NCBI RefSeq assembly: GCF_021155775.2
Contig: NC_060235.2
Span: 14,905,193-14,969,192, forward strand
DNA from: Neodiprion pinetum
Lineage: Eukaryota > Arthropoda > Insecta > Hymenoptera > Diprionidae
Direction of reading: 5' to 3'
Length of the DNA: 64,000 bases
Shown: positions 52,845 to 64,000 of the stretch, in pieces
Layout of the letters: each line of letters begins with the position of its first letter
Numbering within the stretch: the first letter of the stretch is position 1
Translations under genes and position numbers: made by a program
The notes under the pieces: generated by a model
What the model saw: only the letters and a program-made list of their open reading frames with translations
Database searches by the model: none
What the model was told of the DNA's origin: nothing

Positions 52845-54800
52845 CAAAAAATGTGCAAATTTTTTGAATATGTTGGAAAAAACCATGCCCTTGGGTGATG
52901 AGGTCACAGTCAATTCTTGTTTTATATTGTTCATTAGATAGCCAAAGCCTGAAGGAGTTGTATGCCATACCGATACGGCGTCATAAACTGGCCACCATAC
53001 CTAATTAAACGTGTCATTTGTTTTTGCCTTTTTGAAATACTTGCTCAGAGCTAATTTTTGGAACAGTGATAGAAAATGATGTTTCCTCAACGAATATGAC
53101 CATGCCAGCCTGATCCGGCGTCATTAAGTACCCGCCATACCGGTTCAAAGATTTCAAGTTCTTCACTTGCCCATGTATCATAGGTACTAGTATGGCGATT
53201 GGTTTTTAAGACCTCCATGGTCCATTTTCACGAATAGATGCACGAAAATAAATTTTCATTTATATGACTGCAGATTGCTTTTCAATCATTATCGTCTTCA
53301 GAGCTATCGTCTCCATTGATACTTTCATCCATGGAGAAGGTGTAACAATATTGATTCCCGTAATTGTCGTCCGAATCATCTTCCTCTGTATTCGAACTTT
53401 CATCCATGTCCTCTTCGTCGGAACTTACGGCTTCTGCAATTGTTATAAATTGCTGATATGCAATTATATGATTATAGAGGAAATGTAAAACAATCTGTCA
53501 GCTTTGTGTATTTGGTATTATTTCAAACTGTAATTGGCATTCGCAGTCTTTTTCAGCAGCCTCCGAAGTTTGTGCCTCTTTATGTTCACTTTCAGAAGCT
53601 TGTAATTGTTTATAACGTTCTTTAAGTTTTTTTATCGATAGCGTTAAAAGAACGATAACATGTCACGTGATAACCTGTACTTTCATCGATTTGCTCCGGC
53701 AATTTCTTATCTCTGTCTTTTAAACTACACGCTATGCGTATTGATAGCGACTCCTTGCACTTCTGCAACGTTTCTGTTTTAAACAAAGTAACATCGTCAT
53801 CCCTGGTGGATTGACAGATAAAACACACTGGATCTTCATTAACACAACTTTCACTCATGCTTGCTACGGTGTTCACTTTTCACTATGCCGAAATAAAGAC
53901 GGTTAGATTCGAAGCCTCGGAACGTTATGCGGCCAGTGCCACCTGCCGGGGTCTCAGGTTCGTATCTCCCCCCGACTCCCCTCTAGGGGTTCGCGAAATA
54001 GAAATACGAAGAAAGAAAAAGACCCTACTAAGCAGTTGATATTTACGCCCAGGTAATAGATAATATTATTGAAATATAAATATATGTAAACACACTTTGT
54101 GATAATGCTTGTTGTAGAATCAATTTTTCTTCAAATATTAATGCGTATACAAAAGACAGCACGATTCCAACAACACTTCTCATTATATTATATCTACCTA
54201 CTATTTCGAAAATGTGACCACTTTACAGGTTTATTCCTCGTCTCAGCGACATGACATCGGTATGGCACAAATTTATTCGTACTCCAGACATTGAACAAGT
54301 CTAAAAAACATGAGTATGGCATGTGTAGCTATTATACACCACACTTGTAAACATGTGACTGGTTTACAGGATTATTCCTCATATTAGTGACATGGCATCG
54401 GTATCGCACTTATAGATTCGTCTTCTAGCCGTCGAAACCAATCAAGAAATGTTTTTTACAGGTACGTACCTATGATATATGGGCAAGTGAAGAACTTGAC
54501 ATCTTTGAACCGGTGTGGCGGGTACTTAATGACGCCGGATCAAGCTGGCATGGTCATATTCGTTGAGGAAACATCATTTTCTATCACTGTTCCAAAAATT
54601 AGCTCTGAGCAAGTATTTCAAAAAGGCAAAAACAAATGACACGTTTAATTAGGTATGGTGGCCAGTTTATGACGCCGTATCGGTATGGCATACAACTCCT
54701 TCAGACTTTGGCTATCTAATGAACAATATAAAACAAGAATTGACTGTGACCTCATCACCCAAGGGCATGGTTTTTTCCGACATATTCAAAAAATTGCGCA
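52845..54800. mobile_element. Fold-back element with ~340-bp inverted arms
   Basis: 52850-53185 and 54455-54795 are inverted copies with scattered substitutions (for example TTGCCCATGTATCATAGGTA against TACCTATGATATATGGGCAA). Within each arm a motif GATCCGGCGTCATTAAGTA / GATACGGCGTCATAAACTG is repeated about 120 bp apart. The unique middle (about 1.3 kb) holds one small Cys/His ORF. Clean TSDs were not found, so the ends are approximate. Confidence 0.6.
53622..53858 (-). CDS. Small Cys/His-rich hypothetical protein in the fold-back element
   Basis: ATG at 53858 (an upstream GTG would add 6 codons), 78 codons. It has CFIC near the start, a helical central part (FKTETLQKCKESLSIRIACS) and GYHVTCYRSF near the end, giving a C-x2-C...H-x3-C zinc-site pattern. 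From memory, this layout (C.IC...LP..ID...GYH..CYR.F) forms the N-terminal module of large uncharacterised insect and cnidarian proteins, often in mobile DNA; here only that module is present. Function unknown. Confidence 0.4.
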   Translation of the reverse strand: MSESCVNEDPVCFICQSTRDDDVTLFKTETLQKCKESLSIRIACSLKDRDKKLPEQIDESTGYHVTCYRSFNAIDKKT

Positions 54801-55260
54801 CCGCAAAGATGACACTGACAGGCCGCCATATTTGCGTTTCCTGTTACTTATAACACTGGCTAGCTTCTCAAAAAGTTTTAGCCATGAACCGATCATACGT
54901 ACTTTTTGTTGCGGGCTCCCGGTCTATAAACTACTTTATTTTTTTAAACAAGACTAAATTTATTACTAAATTAAAAGTGCTATTTTGTGAATCTGTGACT
55001 GGTTTATTCCAACACCTTTTGCACTCTCCACCATCCTCCGTAACTGCAGTACATTCTTCCATTTAGCATCGCAGAAGTTCAATTGAATCCTTTACGATTT
55101 ACCAACGCGCGTACATGTATTTGATTGACATTTATTTTTTCGTTGCATAATTTAGGCATACATAATATTTGTTGTACGGGATTTTCTCAACTCTTCAGTT
55201 TATATATTTATTTATTTATGTTGATATATATCCTTGCATATATCAATGGATATATGATAT
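54801..55260. other. Sequence between fold-back element and element Y copy B
   Basis: AT-rich. A plus-strand frame continuing out of the right arm (54685-54957; DDTDRPPYLRFLLLITLASF) has protein-like composition and may be the remnant of the fold-back's parent gene; no family assigned. Confidence 0.35.
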
Positions 55261-57248
55261 ATTGCGACGTGGATTTTTCCCGCTCCTCGACCACTCGGAG
55301 AAAATGACCGAGAACTTACCGCGTGCACAATAATTTAGCGTCCACGATGTACCCTGGATCTAAAAACAATATCGCGAAATTTTGTTGGGCGCCTGGCGTG
55401 ATCAACACGCCTCGAATCGTTAACACGCTATACCTCGGGAATATGCTCGGTAGCTCAGTACCGCGCAGAGGGGAGGGGTAAGTTTTGGGTGGAGAGAGAG
55501 AGCGCGAGATACGCAACACCAACACGTTATTCTATCAAGCTATTATAGAATCAAAATAATATATTTCCAGCCAACGATAATACAAAAGAATAATAAAAAA
55601 AATAATAATTCGAACGTCGCTCTTTGCGACTCAAAATACAAACGGGGGAAATAATAACTCAACAATCGCTCTTCGCGATTCAAAATGCAAAACAATAGAA
55701 ATAATAATTCACAATTCGCTCATCGCAATTTACAATCAATTACTTAGATTTAACAACGAAAAAAAAAAAAATAATAAAACAGAAAGAAAAAAAAAATGAC
55801 TAAATCTAGACAACTTCTAATGCCTACGTACACTAGTCGCTGCCTTAACAATAACCAGTGACTCAAAAACCGAAAACAGAAGTTGACCCGACGCGCTAAC
55901 CGCAACCGGCCTTTACTATTCGCAACGCTAATCGCCGCTTAACAGTAAACCACTAAATCAAAAAAATAGGACCAAAATCATACTCGAGGCGCTATCCGCT
56001 ATCGTCCTCTACAAAATAAAGCATTAATCACCAGGCTGCAACGCTCATCCACAAGAGCAATAACTAAAGCCAATCCTGATGCGACGCGCTAATTGCATCT
56101 CTAGCTGTTATTTTTAAGTACGCCGGTACCCACGGTAATCGAATGGCTATGATCGAAACGCATCCGAACTCAATTCGTACTTGCAACTCCCGAAAGTTGA
56201 CAAACCGCTCCGCTAATCCGAGCGTCCACGCACGATGATACGTGACCTACACGAGAGGTGACACTTTTACCTAAGCTGACTCGACTTGAACCCATGCAGC
56301 AGAGTTTGGCTGCACTCAGTTTGAAACAAAAGCGACTCTCCGCGTTATCGCGAGAACTCAGGCAACGGCCATCAACAAGGAGATCGGCAAACAAATTTCG
56401 AGTGCTACTCTAACTCAACAAGGAACTGGCCAACCGTTGACCGGTGCGCCGATCTAAATTGCACTCGAAATGCCTTCCCAATGAATTAATAGCGCTTACC
56501 GCTTCGCAACCACATCAGGAATTCGCCAACACCAATCTCGGCCATGACGCACACAATTAACTTTTTATTTTCTGGTCAACACTTGATTATCGCGAACTGT
56601 CACCAGGACTCAAGTGTCGAGCTCCGCTAATCGGAGCCGCAATTCGAACATGCCTCGGACATAGGCGCTATACGTCGTGAAAAACTCTTCCGCTATCATT
56701 GGCGTTCTGTTTCCGAAATTCTTATAGCCTAACTTATCGTTGGTTCCCGTTGTTGCGGAGTGCTGATTGGCTGTCCAGTCTCCGGTATTCCGTAGTTTGA
56801 CAGTGGCGTGGTGACGACTTCGCGAGGTTACCTGACATCAGCGCGGTACGGGGAGGCTACGGCTCGCCGGCCACCAACGGAAATCTCGTCCGCCTTGGGT
56901 TCCCTCGCGGCAGAGCTCTCCGTTGACGCTCTCTCCGTAGCCTCTTGGGTGGCCCTCCTTTCGTCACGATCCATCGCGACTGTGATCCGATAATGCTTTT
57001 TGAATTTGCCGCCGATCCCGTGTATGATGTCGCATTAACTCGAAACAAAAAAAATAAACAAAAATCCTGAAAAATCGTATTCGCTAGACCGAAAATGGTC
57101 CCCTCTCAGAGTCTCTGATGCGTGACCTTTGTCCTGGCGCTCTTTTTCGAAATGATTAGCGGTCTGATCCGCGGGATCCCTAATTGCGAGTCTCATCTGG
57201 GGTTCGGGGAGCCGTTTGGAACGCGCATCGAAAATGCCACGTTACAAT
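55261..57248. mobile_element. Repeat element Y, copy B (uninterrupted)
   Basis: About 1.99 kb, ends ATTGCGACGTGG and CCACGTTACAAT, in AT-rich flanks where an ATAT duplication is possible but not diagnostic. It aligns end to end with the three pieces of copy A, confirming that X and PLE1 are insertions there. No ORF beyond 75 codons. Confidence 0.75.
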
Positions 57249-57256
57249 ATATATAT

Positions 57257-57772
57257 TGTAACGACTGGCGGTCGGTATCGAAAGCTGAGAAGGATAATTA
57301 CGAGGAACGAGGTGAGAAGCGTACAGCCATTGAAGTTTGGAGATACAAGTGGTGTCTGCATTTTTGAAACGTCCTCTTACAATTAATTAACAAAGGAGGT
57401 CGGTTCCCTTGGTGCAGCTGGACTCGCCCTAACTGTATGGCGGATACTTAACACCAACTTATTCTGATTACGAGTAGGGGTGTCTGTGTGCGTGTGTGTG
57501 AGTAGGTGGGGGTGGGATGCGATGAAGAGTGGGTGAGGGTTCCGGATAAGGGAGGCGCATGTTATAGGGGTGGATCTGACCTGCAGGTTGACGGCTTTGG
57601 CAACTTTGGCTTACTTTGGTTGGCTGGTGTCTTGCACGGCTTTGTTTCGGTCCTTCCCGTTCAACGGTTCGTAGTAGACTGATCCTTCGTGTCGCAGCCG
57701 CGCGGGCTCGGTCCTTCTCGGGCCTCTTTGGCTCCACTCCGCGGGTTTGGGGTTTATTGTGACGTGCATGCA
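57257..57772 (-). mobile_element. Diverged solo LTR related to the Gypsy element
   Basis: Begins TGTAACG, and its right end CTCCGCGGGTTTGGGGTTTA followed by TTGTGACGTGCA matches the Gypsy LTR end (CCCGCGGGTTTGGGGTTTG, TTGTGACTTGCA). The middle is also GT-rich with GTGGGTGAGG-type motifs, but identity is low. Probably an older relative. TSD unclear in the AT repeat flanks. Confidence 0.5.
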
Positions 57773-57789
57773 GTATTTGTATATATATA

Positions 57790-58675
57790 TATACACTTCT
57801 CGCAAAAATTAAGGGAACAACAAAATTTTCGAAATTTTTTGGTGATTTTCAACAGGCTGTATTTCAGTGAAAAACGGTCGTACAAGAAATGAAAAAAAAA
57901 CGAAGCTTTTGAAGCTTGAAGACTCTAGTTTTTGAATTTTTTGGTTAAAAATTTTTCGAAGCACTATTAGCCATGCAATCCTTGGATGAAGCACGAAGAA
58001 AAAATTTTCAAAATTTTTTACATTTTTTTTTTCGCTCTACGGGCATGGTTAAATTTTTTCGAGCTAAACCAATGCATAGGTCGCATAGCCTGTTTATTCA
58101 GCTTCAAGATGCTTCTTTTTAAACCTCGATACGACCATTTGTCTTCGAGATATCGAATTTTGAATGCCAAAGGATCCTTTTTCACTCAACTGCCGATATC
58201 TCTAGAACTACTGGTCGCCTAGCGAGCCAGAGGGCAGTTTCTTTTTCTGCAGAAAATTTCCCACAAAAATCTGTCATGGTTGATATCAAAAAAAATTTTT
58301 TTCCACCTGTAGCGTTAACGTGAAAAAAGAGCAAAAAAATGCCATTTTGCCTTTTTTTGGATAATCGATTGTATCTTCGTCAATATTAGGGGGAAAGCTT
58401 AGGTTAGAAGAAAATTTTACAGCCTAATGTACCCCAAAGGTCCCCCTAAATCGGTAGATCGATCGGTTCAGCGGTTTTCCTGGACCGATTGATTGAAATT
58501 TTGAAAAAATTAAGAGAACAAGGTTCCTTAAGAACAAGGTTCCTTAAGAATCAAAAACCTTGTTCCCTTGATTTTTTCAAAATTTCAATCAATCTGTCCA
58601 GGAAAACCGCTGAACCGATCGATCTACCGATTAAGGGGGACCTTTGGGGTACATTAGGCTGTAAAATTTTCTCTG
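57790..58675. repeat. Non-coding repeat with a ~110-bp internal palindrome
   Basis: Starts with ACTTCTCGCAAAAATTAAGG, reminiscent of mariner-type termini, and ends in an inverted repeat: 58415-58520 (CAGCCTAATGTACCCCAAAG onward) pairs with 58565-58675, separated by a duplicated TTCCTTAAGAACAAGG spacer. The related AAAATTAAG(G/A)GAACAA sequence occurs at both ends. No coding capacity. It lies at the 3' edge of Z copy 2. Confidence 0.5.
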
Positions 58676-58747
58676 CAAACCCCATGTTTGCACTCATCAC
58701 AGCACAACTTTTGGTGCCGCCACAATTTTACAAAAACCCACGAATCG

Positions 58748-59236
58748 CTACACGATTCTGTGGTCGTCTTCTTCACTTTCTGCGACACAGCTGTCCTGAC
58801 TCGTCTCATCCCCTGGAGCTGCGATCAGTTTATCATGAGATACCTTAATGCTACTGCGACCTCTCAATCCAGAGCCAATTTTTTGAACCAGATACCTATC
58901 GTTTGGAAGCACCCCAACGACTTCTACGGGACCGCGATATTTCGCGTCCAACTTCGTCTTTATCCTGTCATTGTTTCTCACCATTACAAAATCTCCAATT
59001 TTGAATGGCTTAACCGGTTTGTTCTTTCTATCGAACCTGTCTTTCTCCTTCGTGGCTGCTGCTGCCATGCTACTTGCAGCCTCTGCCCTAAGTTCATTCA
59101 AATTATCGTTATCGGTTTCCACGCTACCGTGCTTCACGCGTTCAATCTCAATTGCGTTTATTTTTGTACCAAATAAAATCTCAGCGGGACTCTTCCCTGT
59201 TGTTTTGTGAACAGTCGAATTTATCGCAAACTGCAC
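58748..59236 (-). pseudogene. Z copy 2 integrase C-terminal domain
   Basis: 162-codon frame following the integrase core but in a different frame (overlap 59221-59236): NSTVHKTTGKSPAEILFG, FKIGDFVMVRN, YRGPVEVVGVLPNDRYLV and an acidic tail. It corresponds to the GPY-type C-terminal module of Ty3/Gypsy integrases. Copy 1 has the same arrangement at 27932-28420. Confidence 0.75.
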
Positions 59237-61503
59237 TCTGCCAACTCATTTTGCCATCTCTTTCCCTGGGCCTTGCTTACCGATAGTATATTCCTCATGG
59301 TCGACATGACCCTCTCAACCTGACCGTTAGCTCTCGGCGTCCCTGAAGCTATTAGATGTAACACGATATTCTTTTCCTCACAAAATTTCTTAGATCGCGC
59401 ATTTGTAAACCCTGAACCTTGGTCACAAATGATTCGTTTCGGTACCCCAAAAGTAAACGAGTGTTTCTCAATCTGATTAATTGCTGTTTCCGCGTCCAAG
59501 CGGTTTATCCAATTTAGTGTCACGAATTTCGTAAATCCGTCTATAATTACGAAATGGTACTCTTTCTTCTCAGAAGGGCCTGATAATTTGCCTGATATGT
59601 CTATGTGAATCGTACGCCACGGAGTCTCGTCTTTTTCTATCGGATGTAGCTGTGCTTGAGATGGTCTCGATACTGATTTGCAAGTTTGACACAGAATACA
59701 ATTAGCTACAAATTTCTTTACTTGCTTTGACATATGAGGAAACCAATAAAGCTCGTACAGTTTGTCTAAAGTCTTTTCCCAGCCTAGATGGCAAATATTC
59801 GCGTGTACGTGATGTATGAGCGACCATACCATCAATCTGGGTACTATGGGCAATGTGAATTGCTTACCCTTCCTCTCTATTGTTCGCATCAAGATTTTAT
59901 CCTTTATCGTATAAGTTTTCGCAGACTCTGATCCGTCAAGTACTTCGCGGTATAAGGTTTTTATTTCGTTATCTTTTTGTTGAGCTACAATTAACCAGTC
60001 GTCAGCTAGTTCTATCACTTTATTCGCGTCGACTTTATTGACTTTCATTACGGTTCCCTCCGAAACAGGGTTTCTTGACAAAAAATCGGCGTGCTTCATT
60101 CTCTCTCCCGCGCGATATTCAATGTCAAAGTCGAAGGATTGTAAAAATGCCCACCAACGGTAAACTCGTGGCGTTAAATCTTTTTTAAGGCTCGCAGCCT
60201 TCAGTGTGTTACAATCCGTCACAACTAGAAATTTGCGTCCAACTAGGTACTGTCTAAAGTGCTTTATTGCATTTACAACTGCAAGGGTCTCGAGTTCATA
60301 CGAATGATAACGGGTTTCAGCGTCTATGGTACGTTTGCTATAATAAGCGACAGGATGTTTTTCTTTGTCAATGCGTTGGAGTAATACAGCGCCATACCCG
60401 AGGGCACTAGCGTCAGTATGCGGTTCGATCGGAAGATTAGGGTCGAATATTCGCAGCAACGGTTCTGATGTTAAATGTTCAATGAGCTTGTTTCTAGCGT
60501 CGGTGTGTTCGTCTGTCCACGTTATCGTCTTGGTGCTACCTGCAGTCAGTTTATAGAGAGGTGCTGCTACCTGCGAGAACCTTGGTATAAACCTACGAAA
60601 ATAAGATGCTAATCCTAACAATTGCCTTACCTGGATCTGCGTTCGGGGGATGGGCGATTGCACCAGTGTTTCGATTTTTAGAAGGTTGGGCCTCAACTCT
60701 CCGTTCGATACAGTGTATCCCAGGTATTCAATTTGCGTTTTCAAGAATTTACATTTATTTAAATTAAACGAGAACCCACTCTCAGCCAGTTTTGTCGTTA
60801 CAATTTTCAGTCTATCAAAAGCTTCTTGTTCGGTTTTGCCAGGTATAAGGACATCATCTAGATAAACAATTGCATACGAATATCTCAATTCTCCCAGTGC
60901 GTTGTTAATTGCTCTTTGATACACGGATGGTGCGTTCATTAGCTCAAATGGCATTGTCAAGTATTCATAATGTCCGTCAGGTGTAATAAATGCAAGCTTC
61001 TCTATCGAGTTCTCCTCTACGGGTATCTGATGGAAGCCCGCTACCATATCTAACGATGAAAAATAATGCGCTTCACACAGACGATGTAATTGGTCCTTTA
61101 TCAGCGGTAGTAGATAATGGTCCGCTACCGTATTTGAATTTAATTCCCGAAAATCCACGCATAGTCTATCCGATCAATCTTTTTTCTTTACTAAGATGAT
61201 TGGACTAGAAAACGGGCTTCTACTTTCTCGAACAATTCCTGCCTTAAGCATTTTGTCAACCAAACCTCTCACAGTTTGTCGTTCTACATCGCCTAGCTTG
61301 TAAGGGCGTCTCTGCACGAGTTTGTTTTCGTCCTTCAATCGAATCTCAAGACTACCGGAAGTGACTCGAATCTTGGGGGACTCGACACTCATATTTTCCT
61401 CATACATTCTCAAAAATTCAACGAGTGCTTTTCTCATATTATTTGAATCACAATCGACAGCATTGATACTAATTTCCAAGTTACACGAGCCGATAAAGGG
61501 CAT
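59221..61503 (-). pseudogene. pol: Z copy 2 pol: RT, RNase H and integrase core
   Basis: One frame from 61503 to 59221 with a single in-frame TGA at 61174-61176, between LVKKKD and the RT palm (CVDFRELN). Domains: RT with FELMNAPSVYQRAI and intact YLDD (AIVYLDDVLIPG), thumb, RNase H (EPHTDASALGYGAVLLQ, TDCNTLK), integrase zinc finger (HANICHLGWEK...CILCQTC) and D,D,E core (TIHIDISG, ICDQGSGFTN, GQVERVM). The frame is lost just after AECSLR, where the C-terminal domain continues in another frame. RT and RNase H residues appear intact, so the element is disabled mainly by the stop and frame changes. Confidence 0.88.
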
Positions 61504-61504
61504 A

Positions 61505-63092
61505 GCCGGATAAGCAGGTTGAATCGGCCCCCGCTGAATTTTTTGTCGGTACTTCAGGGATCAATTTGGACCCAAATGAAAATAATTCAGTGAAAATTTC
61601 AGCTATTAATCTTAAACGGTTTCCGAGTAATTGAAAAAAAACCTATTTTTTAGTATTTATTTTTTTTTTAATAGTAATATTAAAAATTTTTTTTTGCTGA
61701 TTTTTTTTTGAATACTTACGAGTAAAAGCTGTGAAAAAAAATTTTTTTTATGATTTCTAGACTAATAGCCGATTTTTAAACTGAAAAACAAAATTACGAT
61801 TATTTTTTTTTATGCCTATTTTAAAACATGCAATCACCAAATTTGGACAGAATACGTCTTTTATACCCCTCTGTACTCAGGAATTTTTTCAATTTTTTTG
61901 GTTCGGTGCAAAGTCATGAAAAAAATTAAAAACCAATTTTTTGTTAATTATTTTATATTTCAACTGCTTAGAACACTACTTACAACTAATTATAAAATGT
62001 ATTTATTCATAAAAATATTCATCAAAAACGTAAGTGGTCATCAAAATATATGTTAATATTTTCGTCAATCTTCATCACTGTCTTCATTAATAACTACACA
62101 GCGCCCGGTATTATTGAAAATGCGACTTAAAATTTCTGCTGGTCTTACAATTCTCGATAAATATCTAGCATGTGATAGGTAATAAATAATAGCTGCTACA
62201 TGCGAACAAAAACCAACTGTACGCCGACCGTTGGCACAATCACAGCAATATCGAGAAATTCCGTTAACTCCATTTTTGCCACGATGATACTCAATGAAGC
62301 AGCGATATGTTTTTGCATTAATATGCCGAGATCTTACTTGAAATCTAAGAATGTTTTCAGCCGATCTTACGTACTGAAGGCTTATATTATTATCTTCATC
62401 CATCATCTCAGCTAAGTATGACACTGCTTGAGAAAGCTAGTATGATCCTGTCAGTAAAATATGCAATTAAGTCGCATTTTCAATAATACCGGGCGCTGTG
62501 TAGTTATTAATGAAGACAGTGATGAAGATTGACGAAAATATTAACAAATATTTTGATGACCACTTACGTTTTTGATGAATATTTTTATGAATAAATACAT
62601 TTTATAATTAGTTGTAAGTAGTGTTCTAAGCAGTTGAAATATAAAATAATTAACAAAAAATTGGTTTTTAATTTTTTTCATGACTTTGCACCGAACCAAA
62701 AAAATTGAAAAAATTCCTGAGTACAGAGGGGTATAAAAGACGTATTCTGTCCAAATTTGGTGATTGCATGTTTTAAAATAGGCATAAAAAAAAATAATCG
62801 TAATTTTGTTTTTTAGTTTAAAAATCGGCTATTAGGCTAGAAATCATAAAAAAAAATTTTTTTCACAGCTTTTACTCGTAAGTATTCAAAAAAAAATCAG
62901 CAAAAAAAAATTTTTAATTTTACTATTAAAAAAAAAATAAATACTAAAAAATAGGTTTTTTTTCAATTACTCGGAAACCGTTTAAGATTAATAGCTGAAA
63001 TTTTCACTGAATTATTTTCATTTGGGTCCAAATTGATCCCTGAAGTACCGACAAAAAATTCAGCGGGGGCCGATTCGACCTGCTTATCCGGC
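61505..63092. mobile_element. TA-flanked fold-back element with SWIM-domain fragment
   Basis: 1588 bp. About 630-bp inverted arms (61505-62131 and 62467-63092, TIR GCCGGATAAGCAGG) surround a 335-bp centre. TA is duplicated (61503-61504, 63093-63094). Removing the insert restores the Z reading frame through the natural palindrome AAAGGGCATATGCCCTTT, which confirms the boundaries. The arms include the 3' end of the SWIM-protein gene, so the fold-back arose by inverted duplication of one end of a larger transposon. Confidence 0.85.
62065..62424 (-). pseudogene. SWIM-type zinc-finger C-terminal fragment of a transposase-like protein
   Basis: Open frame of about 119 codons without a credible start (it begins at GTG; ATGs follow a few codons in). 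It contains FIEYHRG, then the SWIM zinc-finger signature CxC-x9-CxH (CDCANGRRTVGFCSH), AAIIYYLSHARYL and an acidic C-terminus (INEDSDED). SWIM domains occur at the C-terminus of several cut-and-paste transposase families and in transposon-derived insect proteins; which superfamily this is I cannot say. The last ~65 nt lie in the inverted arm and so are duplicated at 62467-62535. Confidence 0.6.
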
Positions 63093-64000
63093 TATGCCCT
63101 TTGTCTACTTTTGCAAATTTTACCACGGTTCCGTCCAACGTGACTGAGACACCGTCTGCTAACAATTCTTTGCCCAGAATTATATCCACGGACAAAGTTT
63201 CGTCCGCTACCACATACAAATCAATTTCAACATTTATGCCATTTAAATCGGCCAAAACAGAGATTTGTTCACAGCAATCTACATATCCATTTCCAAGGCC
63301 TCTTAACCGCCTTGAGACGCACCGTCTCCTACCGGGCAGCCTTTCCACCAAACTCTCTTTTACTAACGAGCAGTCTGAACCAGAATCGAAAATAAATGTC
63401 AACACCTTACCGTCAGCCAGCTTAAAAGTACTTTTGGTAGAGGTCAAATTGCAAAGCCTGAAGATTTTCTCCTCCTTCTTTGGACAGTTCGTGGAGATGT
63501 GACCCTCTTCCTTGCAGTTGTAACAGGTCAACGCCTTCTTGAAATACGTGCCCTTGCTGTCCCGTGACTGGCTGCTGTGACTTCGAGGATGATTTGCAAT
63601 CGGCCTTACGATGTCCCTTCCTTCCGCAACTGTAGCACTCGATATCCGAACGGTGCGACTTCCCATCTCGCGGCGTCGGAGTCTTAGTGTGTGGACCAGG
63701 GGCTCCGAGGGATGCACGCGGTCGATGGTGATCGGTCGTTTTTCCATCGAGGTACGACATTGCTTCTTGTAAATTGCGAGGTGACTCGCGTACGAAAATA
63801 TTTCGCACAAATCGGTTCTGGAACGAGTACGACAATCCAGTCAGTTGGGTAGCGGTCTCGTCCACCGATTTCCGTTCCTTGAGCCACGCTTTAATCTTCC
63901 TCCCCCTCTTCATGAAATTCTCGAGCGTGAACTCGGCGTCGTCGGTCCAAATCGAATGGAGTTCTGAAGCGATGTTTTTATTCTTTGCATACGCGCTCAT
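63093..64000 (-). pseudogene. gag: Z copy 2 gag and protease (partial, frameshifted)
   Basis: Enters from the right edge: Gag helical region (FTLENFMKRGRKIKAWLKER, LTGLSYSFQNRFVRNIFVRE), then first zinc knuckle CYSCGRKGHRKADC in one frame. Between about 63610 and 63560 coding moves to another frame with the second knuckle CYNCKEEGHISTNC, followed by aspartic protease (FIFDSGSDCSLVKESL...VDIILGKELLADG). Two knuckles normally sit in one Gag, so the shift is most likely a mutation rather than a programmed site. Frames are 63422-64000 and 63093-63810. Confidence 0.8.

Larger units (their letters stand above)
58670..64000 (-). mobile_element. Ty3-like retrotransposon Z, copy 2 (incomplete at window end)
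   Basis: A minus-strand element with gag (two zinc knuckles), protease, RT, RNase H and integrase in Ty3 order. It is split by the SWIM fold-back element (61505-63092); without that insert the reading frame across the site is continuous. It carries a gag frame change (about 63560-63610), a nonsense TGA (61174-61176) and a frame change in integrase (about 59231). LTRs are not seen. Confidence 0.85.

Overview
This is eukaryotic, AT-rich, repeat-dominated DNA, almost certainly from an insect. A hymenopteran is my best guess, from one maltase-type exon and the mix of elements, but nothing here proves it. I recognise only one host-type gene piece with confidence: exon 1 of a secreted GH13 maltase/alpha-glucosidase (35464-35647, +). 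Almost everything else is mobile DNA, much of it nested, and many insertions can be delimited to the base by target-site duplications (TSDs).

Left third (1-26.7 kb): a HARBI1-like transposase exon and a decayed Penelope-like terminus come first. Then a 2-kb repeat (Y, copy A, 1617-26690, 6-bp TSD) has been split twice. The first insertion is X, a 19-kb element (2103-21166) with 2.9-kb inverted arms whose sampled reading frames are identical. Each arm carries the same small gene cassette, and the interior holds a dead, truncated protein-primed-type DNA polymerase B gene, as in Polinton/adinto-like elements. X itself contains an 8.1-kb Ty3/Gypsy element (5690-13815, minus strand) with near-identical LTRs, gag, pol, a textbook -1 frameshift signal and an unusual third ORF. 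The second insertion into Y is a Penelope-like element (PLE1, 21473-25487).

Middle (26.7-45.9 kb): a Ty3-like fragment (Z copy 1) is split by W (29013-32258), a TA-flanked terminal-inverted-repeat element that carries a seven-exon, phase-consistent gene resembling DUF4806 proteins. Then come an orphan 3' exon, the maltase exon in long AT-rich sequence, a tRNA-derived SINE head, a 647-bp hAT-like fold-back MITE with a perfect 8-bp TSD, and minisatellites.

Right third (45.9-64 kb): a second Penelope-like element (PLE2) has an uninterrupted 800-codon RT plus GIY-YIG ORF. It is followed by a 2-kb fold-back with a small Cys/His ORF, Y copy B (the uninterrupted reference for copy A), a diverged LTR, a non-coding palindromic repeat, and Z copy 2, which runs off the window. 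Z copy 2 is split by a TA-flanked fold-back element encoding a SWIM zinc-finger fragment.

The strongest candidate for something undescribed is X: a Polinton-sized element whose long inverted arms duplicate a gene cassette together with its disabling mutations. Next are W with its spliced gene, and the non-env third ORF of the Gypsy element. All identifications are by eye; no search was run.
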